Of a stretch of 64,000 nucleotides of DNA, positions 24,242-37,763 are shown piece after piece. The stretch's first letter is position 1. Each line of letters begins with the position of its first letter. Origin of the DNA: Opisthorchis felineus (taxonomy: Eukaryota; Platyhelminthes; Trematoda; Opisthorchiida; Opisthorchiidae). The position numbers and the translations under genes were made by a program. The stretch lies in contig SJOL01006418.1 of NCBI GenBank assembly GCA_004794785.1, positions 630,119-694,118 of the forward strand, written 5' to 3'. The notes below the pieces were generated by a model. That model saw nothing but the letters and a program-made list of their open reading frames with translations, ran no database searches and had not been told where the DNA came from.

Positions 24242-24316
24242 CGTGCGCTGGTGGAGTAGTGGTAACACGCTCGCCTCACATGTCAGGTGTCCGGAGTTCA
24301 AACCCTAGCACGGCCA
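24242..24316 (+). repeat. tRNA-derived SINE head with A and B boxes
   Basis: The sequence lines up with a tRNA along its length: 5' GCGCTGGTGGAGTAGTGG (A box), the CTCGCCT anticodon-arm start, then GAGTTCAAACC at 24294-24304 (B box, consensus GGTTCGANTCC), ending CTAGCACGGCC. The T-stem and acceptor stem are too mispaired for a working tRNA. It is best read as the Pol III promoter region of a tRNA-Gly- or tRNA-Val-like SINE. The body downstream could not be delimited. Confidence 0.55.
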
Positions 24317-27300
24317 TTGGATATGCAATGTAGATGAGCTCTAATAAGCGCAAAACTCGGGTCCAGTGCTCCCCTCATCTGGTGTGGACTCGCCAGAATA
24401 ATTACGCCAAGACAGGAGGGCGACTGTTCAAACAAGAGTGAGGTGAATATGAACATTTCGCAAGAGGTTAGCACTAAAAAGAATAACCGGAAAGATGTTT
24501 CCTTGGACGTCCACATTAAATCTCGATCCGTATATAATAAATTAATCGGGACGTAGTTGGCAGTTCCAATCGCAGTTTGAAAGGGTGCCACTTAAAGCAA
24601 CTATATTCCGTTAGTCGACTAAAGCCCCCGGATTAATTAGAATGTCGTGCATTATTTGAATGCGAGATTACCACAGTTATGACGGTTTTCTACTGGCGTA
24701 TTCCTATCATTCCGTCTCAATAGTGGCTTACACGACTTAAAGACAAACCTCAAAAATCCTGAGGCTTTTTCTTCCCTGGAATATTGACAAGGCATTTATT
24801 TGACGATAGTAACTCTTCAATAGCTTGCTAAGTAACTCCGTAATATGTGGAAAATACAATTACCAATGTCCTGTTTTATTCTGGTTTTGTTTTAGACATG
24901 TCCGCCAATATCTCAAATTGAAGAACAGTGGTGTTTGCAAAAAAATACTGTATTCTACTGTGTTCAGTCCACACGCCTGGAAGAATACGCGCCAATAACC
25001 ATTGTCTGAAGCGCATTGCTATACTCAAAGTGCTATGAAGATGGCCAGCCTCAGCCAACAAAAATGGTCGCTTACAGAAGACCTGTCAGTGTTTTAAATA
25101 TTGCTTTATTCTCAGTGTATTTTAACTGTTCCGTCTACTTTTCAGCTAGAAAATAGATAAAATGCTTTTATGGTCAGGTTTATGTCTTTTTGCTGTTTCT
25201 TACAGTTTAATCAAGTAAGCACAATCTTTAAAGCTTTGCTTTAGAGTTGGTCGCAAATGTACACTTGTTGGTGGTACATCGGTTCCCAGCGATCAATTTG
25301 TATCAATAATGCCCTCAACAAATTCTTATCTTCCTGGATCTAAAATAATTGCGATAGAATGCAAAAAACGCCTGGTAGAATGGTAGCATGTGGAGGTATT
25401 CTGGTTGTTGGACATCAAGGCCTCGAATGTATTTGGGGTTTTGCTGAAATATTCTAAGCTATTACTCTCCTGCTATTATATGAGACCCCAACCTACCTGA
25501 AAATTTCGCACTAGCAACAAAATATGGAGAGCGATTCCAACAGTAAGACTGACTCGTTTAAGTTTAACGTAAAATGTTTAATAAGTGTAAGTTGGGGTGG
25601 GAAATAACTATCAATTGGTTTAAATGTTTTTGCCTATTCTAACTCGAACCGAGAATCGCTTGGGTTGATTAGTCAAGTGATTTATATGCCCTGAGTGGCT
25701 CACCGCCGGAATCAAAGTTCAGGCAACTGAGCGAACCTGTTAGCAGTCTGTCAGTCAGTCAGTCAGCAGATTCCTGATTCCAGTTACTTCAGTTGTCCCG
25801 CACTAATGAGTTAAGCGGCTGTGGCTGTCAAACTGGTAACTAATGTTGATCTGTCTACAGGATGATGCTATACGGACTAGGATGGTTGTTAAATTTTCTT
25901 ATTAATCTAGAGATGACCACCTCCCAATTTCACTAATTCGGTACTTTCACATAAAAACGAGGATTCATGAAAACATGCCTCTTTCAGTAAGTTTGTGTTA
26001 CCTGTGTTTTTAGTTTAAAACGCTATTCACTGTCTTAAGCTAGTCCGTCAAATGACGGTTACCTTCGTAAAAAGCAGAATTCATCAGGACTTTATGTAAT
26101 CGTTTTCATAGATGCCGAATAGTTCATCGGGGAGCCCTTGGTCACACTATAATTTGATCGCAATAGACGAATTCAAAAAAGGAGCTGTGACGGTGGTTAA
26201 AGCTTGGTGAAAGGGAAACTGCATGCTTTGAGCCTATCTTCAAAACCATCTTAGACCTTGACAAAACACGGGGTGCATTTATTGGCTTTTCCGCAATGGT
26301 GATCTCTGAGGCAAATGCGCATTTATCAACGACCTCGTTCACCACACATGTAGAATGTTCCTACCACACTGCCACAGATTTGAAGTCGATATTGTTCCAT
26401 GCAAGATTTCGACAGAGTTCAGAATGTCCTTTCCAAAATAGATAGCAATGCTAGCCCAATGGCATAGAGCACTGCTTCAATGGATGCATCAAATTACATT
26501 TTTGGTACGAACATTCCATCAACAGTATTAAAAATATCGTCATGCGTTTTGCAATACGTTTCAAGGCGCAAAGACAGAAGTGAGAGGTTTGTTTACAGTC
26601 ACCCCAACAATTTAAGACTCAAGTGGCGACACAAGAAAATAGAAACCAATAACAGCTAAAGGAACTGGGGGGTATGGACTATAGGGATACACGACAGATA
26701 ATGAATGGCTCATAAGGACTCTAAATAAGACACCGGTTTACCCTGTATGCGACATTAAAAAGTTGGCGATATGACTAAGTCTACAGCTCCTGCAGCTGTG
26801 ACAGAAATAAGCTGTTTCCCGTGAAGTTAGGCAAGAGACTTTACGTGGCCAGAAAACAAAACCACCCGAACTATTTTGCTTACCCGCGAGAACATGACAA
26901 TTAATCCGTGCATTTAAGTGGTACAATCAGGATGGTTGTAGCAAACAAGAAAAGTTCCACTGCAGCGTGTCAAAGCTTCCCGATAAGTAACTTCAACATC
27001 AAATTTTATTTATCGACCCAATTACAACTGAGGGTCATAGTGGGCGAACCTAAAGCATGATTGAGACGTGTACAAAAATGCATACCTCAATGTCTAATGT
27101 ATGGTGGGCCAGACTTAAAGAGACCATCATCATAACCAAAAGAACGTGTTTTGTTTGTCAGGGTTCTCGTCACCGAGCTACGTTCAGTGTTTGGTAAAGC
27201 CTGGCAACCCCCGCCGCTCATTTTTGACTTCTGAATTTCCAATAGCATGTTTTACATGCGTGTGCTCGTCAAATTTCACACGTCTGTGGTTGATGAATCT

Positions 27301-30300
27301 GCGTGATATGGTACCGTCCAGCAGTAAATGTCATCGTTCTATGGTGTTTTGCACCTTGTAAATAGGTTAAAAAACCTCAAGCCTACATGAGCAGCTTGTG
27401 CTGTAGGCCCAGTTAGTTAATTTCAGCGGCGGGGTAATCAGGTAGTTGATCCGGCTGATGAGCACCCTGACTGCATTTGACTACTGGTTCTACAGTTTCA
27501 TGACAAGGTCAATAACAGATTGAATCAACCTCAGGCAGATCTGCTTTAACCTGGTATCCGCCCCTTAATATCATGACTTTTACGCTTCAAACATCTGCAG
27601 CACAAGTTCTGGAGGCAAAGTTGAATTATTAGGCACTGTGATTGCAAAGTAATGTGAGTGTCGCCTAGCAACAGACAAGCGCTTCGGAAGTGTAATAGCT
27701 TCTCAGAACAGCGAAACTCGCCGCATTCAGATAAAACTGTGTGCTCCTTAAAAGTGTCAACTCCTCAAGACAGTTTTGTGTTTTTATGGAGCGCACAAGT
27801 ACAGAGAACTGCTTCCGCATTCGAACTTATTCATCCTGTATAGATATTCAAGCGGTACTATCTGGTTAACGAATACAGAACATTTAAATTTCGTTTCCCG
27901 CATCCTCTGATATTTGTTGGAAAAAATTCATTCGTTATTCAACTGACTAACAAAATTAACAACGTCCAAACGATACGACTGACGAGTAAAATTACATAAC
28001 ACAGAGGACTACTGGATTATACAAGCTAAAGTGTAGGAAGCAGTTGACCAATATCTAGTCGCAGTCAAGCCTTGAAACGAAATTCACCTCCACAGAAATC
28101 CGTCCATAATGTGGTAATTTGTCGATATTGAATGAAGTCACCCTGAGTTGTTATGTTTAGTCCAGGTCACTTCATCTTTCGGAGCCCACAATGGGTTGCA
28201 ATTGGAACAATCACGTGTGGAAATAAAAGCCCCTAAGTGTTCATTTTTCACATCAACCTAAATCTTTTCTAACACTTTCTAGTCGACTACATGTGTCTGG
28301 AGAAGAAAACAACTGCTATTTCTCAGAGTTCGAACATCCCATCCGCTAGGAGAGCTTTTAGCAGTGGAATCACAATTGGCTGAACTCGGAAACAAAAACT
28401 ATTTTCAAGTGCGTCCGTTTAAGGCTCATTGGCACGCCTCTTAATATCAGACGGCTTTCAGCGAGTAAAAAACACAGAACTGATAAATGATCAGATATTA
28501 TACAAATCAGTAGTTGATTGCATAAAAAACGATCGTCACAGACTTTGCTGAAGTCCGTTTCACAATCTCGTCTATTTTATTTCTCTCAGTTCGTTCCACT
28601 TAAACCATCAGGTGTGATGACAAGTGTTTCGAGATATGCATCTTCGTTTACGTCAAGTTCAGCAGCACTTAGTCTGTACAAACTGAAGATATCTACATCA
28701 TCGAAATTTAATGACACTGCACCGTATAAAAATATCTGATTGTACACACTTCCGTCTGCACTTTCAATCAAACATTCGGCTCAAGGAACATTTTAAGACG
28801 ACCGTACTGTGCTTTACCTTTCAACTTTGTAAATATTCCTTTTCATACTCACACTAAAGGCGGTAATTTGTTAGCTTTTTGGTGGCGAACTCAGTCAGGA
28901 CGCGCTTGACTTGTATGCTTATTCCATGTGATTTGCAATACATACAACTCCTGACGATATATGGCAGGCTGCGCATGAGACACGCGTGTATAATTACAAG
29001 AGTAACAAGGGGATTCATCATAATTCTCACCAGATGATCAAAAGAGGTTCATTGGAATTGGTAATTAGCATTACCAACCAAATAGAACATTATTTTCATG
29101 GTTTGAAATCACATTCTCGGTAAAAAGTTTACAGGCAGCACTGACTGCACTGCCAAACAGTTCTACGCCTGAGGTTTACACAGTAGCCGTTTTCATACTG
29201 CTACAAGGAATGAACTGAAGGTTTTAAAACTATCTATTTAGGTGTATCTTTTGCATGGATGCATTTCGATAGTCAAACATGCAATCCCTCACTGCCGTTC
29301 TCTGCTGAAATCACTACTTGTTTTGCTGAGTGGTTCTAGTTAAATCTGGTACGAACAGTGAAGGTACGTGAATTCCTCGCCCTCAAAATGTTGGATCACA
29401 TAAAAATCACCACAGCATGGTACATGCATGTGAACAAGAGCACACTCTGCCCCCATTCGCCTCGTTCCTGACATATGGATTGTAGTAATGAACAAGATCC
29501 TTTGGAGATACCTGATATGATAGATCACCCAGAAAGTCAGCAATTACTAAATGAGAATTTTTATCCTCATCGTATATTGGTTAGGCAATATTAAATCAAA
29601 TCATTCAGGACTGGACACGTGTACTCCAGATATGAAGAACTTTGATTCATTTCAGTTTTGGAAACATGAACCGTGCCCACAGAGGTGAAAGAAAGTCGAC
29701 TACAAGCTTCCAGAAATTCAAATACAGAAAAAACTTTCAAGATATGATCCTAATGACTGATCCAAATTACTCTACTTGATGCAAAACACCCGGAGAAAGA
29801 ACAATAAAGGTTTTTATGAGCAAGAAGTGCATACAGTTGAGCGCAATATCTTGAACAATGCTCCTTTATTTGCCGCAGTAGGTACCTCTACTGAAATGCA
29901 GTTCAGTGTATAGGGGGAATATTCTTTGCATCGCAGTCCTCAAAACATTGGCAGTGCCTACGGTTGACGCTTTCCACATTAATTCTAGATTCTAACAGAA
30001 CATTATTCTCCAAGACTTCATTCTTCCAGATTCCACCGTGTTGAAATTTTAAGTGCCAATTGGAGGCGCTGCTGTTGTGGTCCACAGTCGAGACAGGTGT
30101 CAGATGCTAGACAAATGCTTGGTGATGAGGTTGAGAGTGTGGGAAGACACTGCAGCTTGTAAAGGCAAACTTGGTGTTAAAATTTACTTATGGTGAAATT
30201 GTGAATGATGAAAACATTTGGTTGGTTATCACATAGAAGACACATTTGTGAACAAACAACCCTAAAAAAATAATTCAAAAACGAAGCAGTCTACGAGTTT

Positions 30301-30869
30301 ACTTTTAGCCGGAAGTGGGTCAGCCCAGTCCTTCAACAATGTTGAAGTCGGTAGTTTGTATATGTGACTATGCGTCTCATTATATCTGTGTGATTTGGAC
30401 CATCGAAGTATAGGGTAACATCAAATTCTAGATTATCATTCCGTCCATATAGGGGGTGAATTTACATATCGACGGATATTTATGAGACCAAGCGCTAGTA
30501 GCTATCATGTGAGATCAGTATCATGGGTTTATTTTCAGAATTACGATATTTTCAATTCGCTGATCAAAAACTGTGCCTGAATTTTTTATGCCATGGCCAT
30601 GCACAGAATATTTTCATTCCACTTCAGTCAAAACCAATCTGCTGCGTATGAGATATTGCCAAACCCCTTTGCGTAAACTGCAACCAAAGAGTTCTCCGTT
30701 GCAGAGTGACCAATACAAAAAACGGAAACTTCTCGCTATCTGAGCGTAACGATTTCCGGCCACCATAAGTGACGCAGGCGAAGCAGCGTGGAAAAAATAT
30801 CACGGGGCCCTGCCGAGGTGTTTTTGGGAAATGTCTGGTGATATTTGGTTGAAATTTTCACGTAACATC

Positions 30870-30890
30870 TATATATATATATATATATAT
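30870..30890. repeat. (TA)n microsatellite
   Basis: About ten TA units. Confidence 0.9.
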
Positions 30891-33800
30891 CTTAATCCTC
30901 CTGAACGAAGATGACCACTGAAGGGGAATACTCTGTCTTGAAGAAAGAAAGAACAAAGATTACTGCGCTTATCGTACCTTCAAATAAAAATAAGGTAGAA
31001 TACTGTATCTAGCCTAATGATTTTTGGTTATTTTTCATGATTCCGGAAAAATGGACCAGACTCTGATCATGAACAAGGTTATCAACCATGGTAATCAATC
31101 CCACAGCAGAAAGCGTAGAAACTTTATTTGAAAACAGTCTTAAAGAGAAGCACAGACTCGCTTTTGAGACAAGACTTTTACGCTATTTAATTTTAAGCGC
31201 TTCTATCAACGCCAAAGCATTTTTGCTAAGTTTTATGGAACCTGGCGTATCTAGTTCTGGCATACAAAGAATATATCATGGTAGACAGCTTCAATAAAAC
31301 CTAACCACACTCTGTAACCTGCAGATAAACGAGCCTACACACGCACACAAGGATTAGCGAAACATGAACGTTCAATCGTGTGTTTGCACTATCACGCGAG
31401 TTCACTCATATGGACATCATTATCAAAAGGACAATTCACAAAATAATGACATTCCACGCTGGCAAGTTATGGTTCCCGATTAGTGTAGTAATACCCTGTT
31501 TTAGAGAAAAACCGCTAACTGTGATATTGCTGAAGCAGATTCAGCCAGTTAACGGTGAACCCTCAAAGTGAGTGCTCTGAAACAGAAGTCATTGGAACTG
31601 CTTACAGCCTCACAGAGCCCATAAGCGTAAGTCTAACATGACAGTTAGGTTGAGAAATAAACATACTTTATGTCAAGCCGATTTGGTTCACGAAAACTTT
31701 TGTGCACTCGGACGGTTTGAATACTCATGAACGTGGAGACTGATAGTCAAGGACTGCTGCCCAATTTAACTTCATGAATGATGTAGCTTGATTTTCGTCA
31801 CTTGGATGCTCGATGTTTGTAGCAATGCCTAACACTGTGACATCCTTCTGAGTTTTGAAAGGCGCGAAAATGCTTCATATTCACGGATTGACTTAATGCT
31901 GAGTGGCATCGATATCGTCTAACTAAACTGAGAGCTGTTGCAGAGATTGTCGCTTCGAAACACGGAGTAAAATAACAACGTTGTAATGTCCATGTTTGGA
32001 GACCCGCATTACGCTTCCTTTTTATTTGTTTATCTTGTTTATTTTGTTTTATTTAGAATTGTGGCTGTATCGCAAATTCTTGCTGCATTGTGCAATACTG
32101 AGGGAATATTTTTTCAAAATTCCTCGTTGTGGCAAAACCGCCACGTACAGAGGACAAAATGGTTTCATCCAAAAATGTCATTGAGCAGTTTACAGATACA
32201 GTAGTTCCTACAGTGATATCAAGTCAAAAGATTTGTTATTGTCCGTTTAAAGTAACCCTTCTCTTGGTAGAAGGTTTCTCAGAGGTTCGTTTGACATAAC
32301 TATATTTTGGGATCCACACCGTGAGAGCTACTTTTGTTCCGTCCCTCCACATGATCCCGCGAGACAGTCACAAACAAGGTTGTGTCTTGCGGGTAAAAAT
32401 AATCTTTGTGAGCACTAGTCACCATCGGAACGAAATTACCCAATGAACACATATTGTGGACTACGTGACTGAAGGGCAATTTTGCGCTATATCCTGTCTA
32501 AATGCAAGTTAATCACGCTACTGATTAGCTACCCTTTGACTGGACGGTTAGGTGTCAAACGTATTAGCCGGGAGGTCACGATCATCATCATAGACTGGTT
32601 TCACTTACATGATAAAATCTCACTTAAAAAACCAAGAATATATTTAAACTCCTGGCGTGATAATCATAAATTCTGTCTCATAAGAACGCTCTGAGGATAT
32701 TTTCTTGGTCGACTCTGTGAACAGAGTTGCTGTCGTGCATCTTACCACACACCTGGGTGTGTCAAGTATTCCAACTTTAGGTTATTGAAACATTCGCGTT
32801 CTTCAAATTAACGGGAACGGTGGCAAAACTAAGCTCCATTTTCAGCGAAAGGACAGTATTTCACTGATACACGTATCTAAAGATTCACTTTAAACTAATG
32901 AAAATGTTTTGTCATATGGCGGTCGAATCAACAGCAGATGGAAACGTGTTCAATTTAGCAAGCTACTAAGCGAATTCTTCAAGCCCCTTGCTTTGGGCTC
33001 TATTCTACTAGAAGAATCAGATATTTGTACGCGACTTCTGTTAGAGCTTGGCTAATCTGTTGACTTCACAACGCAACACCTAGCTGAAAAATGCATGCGA
33101 AATCCAACTTACTACATGACAAAACATATTGAACACAACAGTTGATAGAATCAGTCAAAATTCAGAACCATCTGAAAGAAATGGTCCTGGGGGAACTGAG
33201 AGGCGAGCATCAACTGGCTGGAGATGTGGATATTGTCATTTTGTTCAATTTCGCCCATCTCAAAGGCAGGCGAATCAAAAGTGGAAACACGTAAGACACT
33301 GGAATTACGCTGTAGCCTTACTTCCAAAAATTTTATAGAAATACGCTTTCGTCGGTAAGCGAATTCTGTTCGCGCTATGTGTACTAAGAACTTCACGTTA
33401 TAAGCGAATAATATCGGTAGCAACTGTAGCCCATCTGAGTGATACGGTGACGGACGCAACTTGGTGCTTTGTATAAAAGGCCCTACAAATCATCATGCAT
33501 CGTACGTAGACGCAAAGATGTCTAGATGAGCAGCGCCCACTACCTGTGAAATTCACTACCAGTTTACCTTTCAGTGTTTTTCATTCCAGTGTACTTTTCA
33601 CATCTTATTTTACTTGGTATCGACTACGTAGGTTTCGTGTGTGCAACATAATAATCCATGTAACCTAAAAGTACGATAAGCAGCTGTATGTCGAAGCGAA
33701 TGCGGGACCTTTGTTTCGTCCAACTGCTTCGATGCTGCAATTAATTGACGAACACTTGGATGCAGTTCTCGAGGCCTGACGAATGCCTAATACGTAAAGG

Positions 33801-35572
33801 AAGCTGAACCACCTAGCCTGCACAACACCAGTAATTGTCTACAGAAACGCGTCTGACCCAGTTTGACCTTGCGGTGATTGCACCACTTCAAACTGACAAG
33901 TATCCATCAGTACTTGAAAAACATAGTTCTGCTAAGTTAAGTTGAGGCAGACTTCCTCAAGGTAGAACTACCAAATGCGTATGTCTAGTTACCTTTGAGA
34001 GCATTTGAGAACTGTCAACACTTAGTATACACTAGTAATTGTCCATTTATAAAAGGATGCTATCTGAAACTAAAAGCGTCAATACTTTAACAGCAGGCAA
34101 ACGATACTGGCGATATGAAAAGCTGTGGAAAGTTCAATAAAGGTTCCGCCATGTACGTGAGGTCACATGATGCTCAAAAGCCGAGAAGCACTGTGGACCT
34201 TTTTCAACACTATCGGAAATTATCAGCAGTGCGCATTTCACGAACCTACAGAACGATTAGAACCCTCTAGTTCAAGCTCAGCATTTGATGACTAAACCAT
34301 TCAGCTGGTACACGAATACCTTAAATGTAGCACCAGTGCCCACGTGGTGTGATCCCCGGAGTGAAATATGAATGGCGATATATTTTAAGGACGGTTCAGT
34401 CTTCGACTACTAACCGGGTGACCGTGGGTCAAAATTTCCCAGGTATTTACGTGATGCGCAATTCTCATGATTCCTAACGGAATAAAATCCTCGGCTTTTC
34501 AGCATGTACTGATGTCACAGGACTAGACTTCGATTGAAACAATGAATACTACGCTCTGTGTGGGTCAGACAGCATTTGTGGTCATCAAAGATAGTTTAGC
34601 ACCAGTCCTCCTACTGGATATTGATAAAAAAATCCAAAATTAGTTGCCATTCAAATTGAAGACACTTGTGAGAATAATATCCCTGCCCTAATTCCCCTGT
34701 TGGTTTTCAGCTGCATAACAACAAGCAGTGTGTTACGCCTTTCTTGAGCTTTCTGATACTTTAAAAAAATTAAAATCAGATTAGGAAACAATGATCAAAC
34801 TTTGTCTATGTGACTTGAAAAGGTTTTACAATATGTGACACGGAGGAAAATCAATTATTTGTGTGGAGCTTCGACCACCCATATCTGTTTTTGACCCTGC
34901 TCATAATGCAAATAGCCCGTATTACTGAATCACTCCACTTGCTGGTTACAGGGTTGTGTTGCGGTGGATGCAAACAAAAAATTTCGGCACGCCCGTGCAC
35001 TGCCAATACCAAATGTGAAACGGGATCAGTAATAAACCCAAAGAAAAGCACATAATCTCAAGCACGGAACCTAATGCTGAAACTCAACTCGTAATTCCTC
35101 CCACACTGTTTGCCACATTGCTCATAAGATGGCAGACTGTCTAATCAGATTCTATTTTTGAGGAGAGTGTTCTGTAACTGTGCAGTGTATGGCTGCAGCA
35201 AAATATATAAGGGAACCACGTACCATTTCGCAGTCAAAAGGATGGGCATTTATCTAAGGTTCGGTGAAAGGCTTTGATTTCACGGTGCATACAGAAACAA
35301 GTTCCGGAATGTCTACGTTTCGTTCATATATTGCACATTTGAAAACGACTGCTTTCGGCTGTACACACTGTCTCCACATATGGAACATCTGGCTAAAAGG
35401 TGGCAAAAATGTACTCGTGCTCCGGAGGTCCCAATGGAGTTAGAGATATATTCATGACCGATTTCTCACACATCGTAGAAAAAACCTCACATGAATTTCT
35501 TTGAAACAAATCGCAGTCAATATTTTCCTGTAAATGTGAATGCATATTCTTGTAATTGCTTTTCTGCTGTCT

Positions 35573-35775
35573 AAAATATTCCGTTTCTCAGACACGTGTT
35601 TTCGCAATTTGGCACGCCCAGCAATTTTGGTTTCAGATAATAGTTCACAGTTCACTATAGCCAAATCCAGTCAGGTTTGCAAGCCATTGGGCGTTGATCA
35701 CGTCTTTGGTCCGGTATATCATTTTCAGTCCAATGACCAGACAAAAAAGTTTGCCGGCCGATTTCAAGGGGGGGG
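35573..35775 (+). pseudogene. Decayed Ty3/gypsy integrase core fragment
   Basis: The reading ILVSDNSSQFT ... GVDHVFGPVYHFQSNDQTKKF matches the conserved part of a gypsy integrase between the second catalytic Asp and the position of the catalytic Glu. The Asp is at about 35636, and 35 residues later the Glu position is occupied by Lys (NDQTKKF where NGQAERF is usual). Upstream, FSQFGTPS appears in another frame, so at least one frameshift is present. A 12-G run follows. No LTR, RT or zinc-binding part was found around it, so it is an isolated relic on the opposite strand to the element at 50-53 kb. Confidence 0.7.
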
Positions 35776-36566
35776 GGGGTAATGCGTGGCAAAATCCTAC
35801 ACACTTGTCCATGAACACATGGTTCGACACTTAAGCTATGTTTACCTAATCAAAAACCGTCGGCTAAATTTTTCTTGAAAGACCACCATAAATGCTTGTG
35901 ACCACACAGAGTCAGAAAGGAATCAGATTCACAAAATTCACATCAGTTTGCGCGTTTTTAGGCTAAAAATGCACGGGGTTCGTTCATCTACAAAGGTCAA
36001 AACTCTCGGCTTCAGGCGTGGCCGGATTCTCGCATTTATCAGACGCTCCAGGGGTTATGTGTTACATGAAATAGCGGTTAATCATGAAAAAGTGGTTAAA
36101 CAACGTCAATCATGTCACACCCAGCAATTCATGTGAAAATTTCTACAATGATGGTTTTGTTCTAGTACTAGACATTCCGTGGAACATATATGTGGCGAAC
36201 ACATGCCCACTGTTGTATCTGTTGAATAAAAAGGCGTCGAAAGCCCTCCTATTGATGTACGTCGGTAATTCTGTCAAACACGACTACCAGGCTGAGAGCT
36301 TTGTCTGAATGTTTCTGGAAAGACCTTTGATGGACGTTTTACCTAATCGACGAGAATGTTGTAACCATGAACGTATCCTTACTGTGATGTGTGCACTGCT
36401 CTGTATTGATCTCTTTAACCGAGTGACTGATCTTTTCCCACTTGAGGGATTCGTCTTGGGTATTAGTTAGCTTTCACTGGATTGTAGTGTACTGAACGTC
36501 GTTAATAAATCGAGCATGTTTTCCTACTCGATTCAGAATATAATACCATTGTGTATGCATATATGT

Positions 36567-36568
<2 letters not shown>

Positions 36569-36608
<40 letters not shown>
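36569..36608. repeat. (TA)n microsatellite
   Basis: About 20 TA units, 0.3 kb from the candidate ectodomain exon at 36920. Confidence 0.95.
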
Positions 36609-36611
<3 letters not shown>

Positions 36612-36919
36612 TGACTAACAACAAAGTCGCTCAATCTTTATCGATTGCTGCTTCGGGGACACTTCTTAGTCTGATCAGTATGCTAGAGAGCCATTGATAA
36701 AGCCATCCGTGTTTAACTCCTTCTTCCAAAGCATCCTTTTCAGAATTTTTTCTCCCTTTTATGCTTTGTTCAGTATGAGAAATGATTGCCGGAAAAAGCT
36801 GAACCAATATTCCATATTCTACCATTAACTTTCGTGATGAATTATGGTTCCTGTCACACAGTCAAAAGCGTCAGCTAACTTTCCGAACTCGGCCATGCAA
36901 TATTATAATCCACACTTAC

Positions 36920-37015
36920 TTGACAGAAAATGTACAATTGATATGATTACAACAGCGCTGGGGCAGGTCACATTAGAATCAGTGACACTCAGATATTTTA
37001 CGGTTAAAGTCCACC
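36920..37015 (-). CDS. Probable upstream ectodomain exon of the same receptor
   Basis: A 96-bp exon of 2 nt + 31 codons + 1 nt, with acceptor TTTCGTTCCTAG|GG and a consensus donor TCAA|GTAAGTG. The peptide WTLTVKYLSVTDSN, then VTCPSAVVIISIVHFLS, has the alternating pattern of a beta-sandwich, one sequon (NVT) and one cysteine. The phase fits exon 23844-24119 (A|GT, Ser) 12.8 kb downstream and candidate 37724-37763 just upstream (G|GG, Gly). Phase-1 introns flanking extracellular modules are usual in animal receptors. It could instead belong to another minus-strand gene, because the distance is large and no sequence similarity ties it to the kinase exons. Confidence 0.5.
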
Positions 37016-37723
37016 CTAGGAACGAAATACTACTGCTGAGAAGAATACCTAGCCGAATCTTTTCTGCCATTACGAGGAGTCTCGGCACTTATTGGTTGGT
37101 AACCGTATAATTTTAACCACGAATTTGAGAAGCAAGGGGTGAGACAGGTAGCGAACAGGTTGGAAGCCTTGTGTAAATCATCGTAAACATTATAGTTCAC
37201 AACGTTCTTAATTGTCATGTGATCCTCAAAAATTTTAGGCTTTTCCGTATTGCCTGGTAGCAGGTCAGGTGTTCAGCCTTAATGGACAGAACAGTGGTTT
37301 AGGGTGTTCTCACCAGAGGTGGGAGATCTTGCTCAGATGTGATGGCAAATGCCTGTTAAATGCTCTCATGTGGCTGCCCTTGGGTACCGATGACTCAGTG
37401 AAGATGAAAAGGTTAAACTAGAGTTCCTGGCCTGGTAATCAAACATCGCTATGTAAAACACATGCTTTCAATGCAGGGTTTTTGCTGTCTTTTGGAGTGA
37501 ACAGTAGAGATGTGAGGGTATACATACTATTGTTCTTTATTAGTCTTCGAATAAATAAAACAAAGCGACAGTGGCCAAAGAAGGCCTTCTAGAACTGAGA
37601 GAGATGTATAACAGTAAGATTCCAAATCGAACAATTAACTTTGTGATGCCTGAAAAATACATATAATGCTACAGCAACGGGTAAATCGTGATTGCCGATG
37701 TAACTCTTGGCACAATAACTCAC

Positions 37724-37763
37724 CGATCTCAGGCTTAACAGGAGAACAGGAAACAAAGATAAA
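37724..37763 (-). CDS. Possible short upstream ectodomain exon
   Basis: A 40-nt candidate (13 codons + 1 nt) with acceptor GCCACGAAAACAG and a consensus donor GATCG|GTGAGT. It encodes FIFVSCSPVKPEI. Its single outgoing nt is completed in frame by 36920-37015, only 0.7 kb further along the minus strand. The frame is open for 36 nt upstream of the chosen acceptor, so the true start may be earlier. Short length makes this weak on its own; the phase match and strong donor are the only support. Confidence 0.35.

Larger units (their letters stand above)
24120..36919. other. Long intron or intergenic stretch, 12.8 kb
   Basis: It holds the SINE at 24242-24316, a small CAGT repeat near 25750, a (TA)n tract at 30870-30890, a decayed integrase core at 35573-35775 with a 12-G run after it, and a second (TA)n tract at 36569-36608. 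Candidate minus-strand exons (for example 24732-24775, and a 102-codon frame at 33151-33459) were too weak to list. Confidence 0.35.

Noticed and set aside
24732..24775. 44-nt minus-strand candidate exon with phase fitting the 24-kb exon
   Set aside because: Weak acceptor context and no further upstream partner; too short to trust.
27459..27480. Another CTGATGAG with a nearby GC-rich stem
   Set aside because: No GAAAC or NUH triplet follows at a usable distance.
33151..33459. 102-codon minus-strand frame, fairly protein-like
   Set aside because: Frames of this length occur on both strands throughout the window, and its internal donor (GTAAGG) leads to no phase-matched exon.
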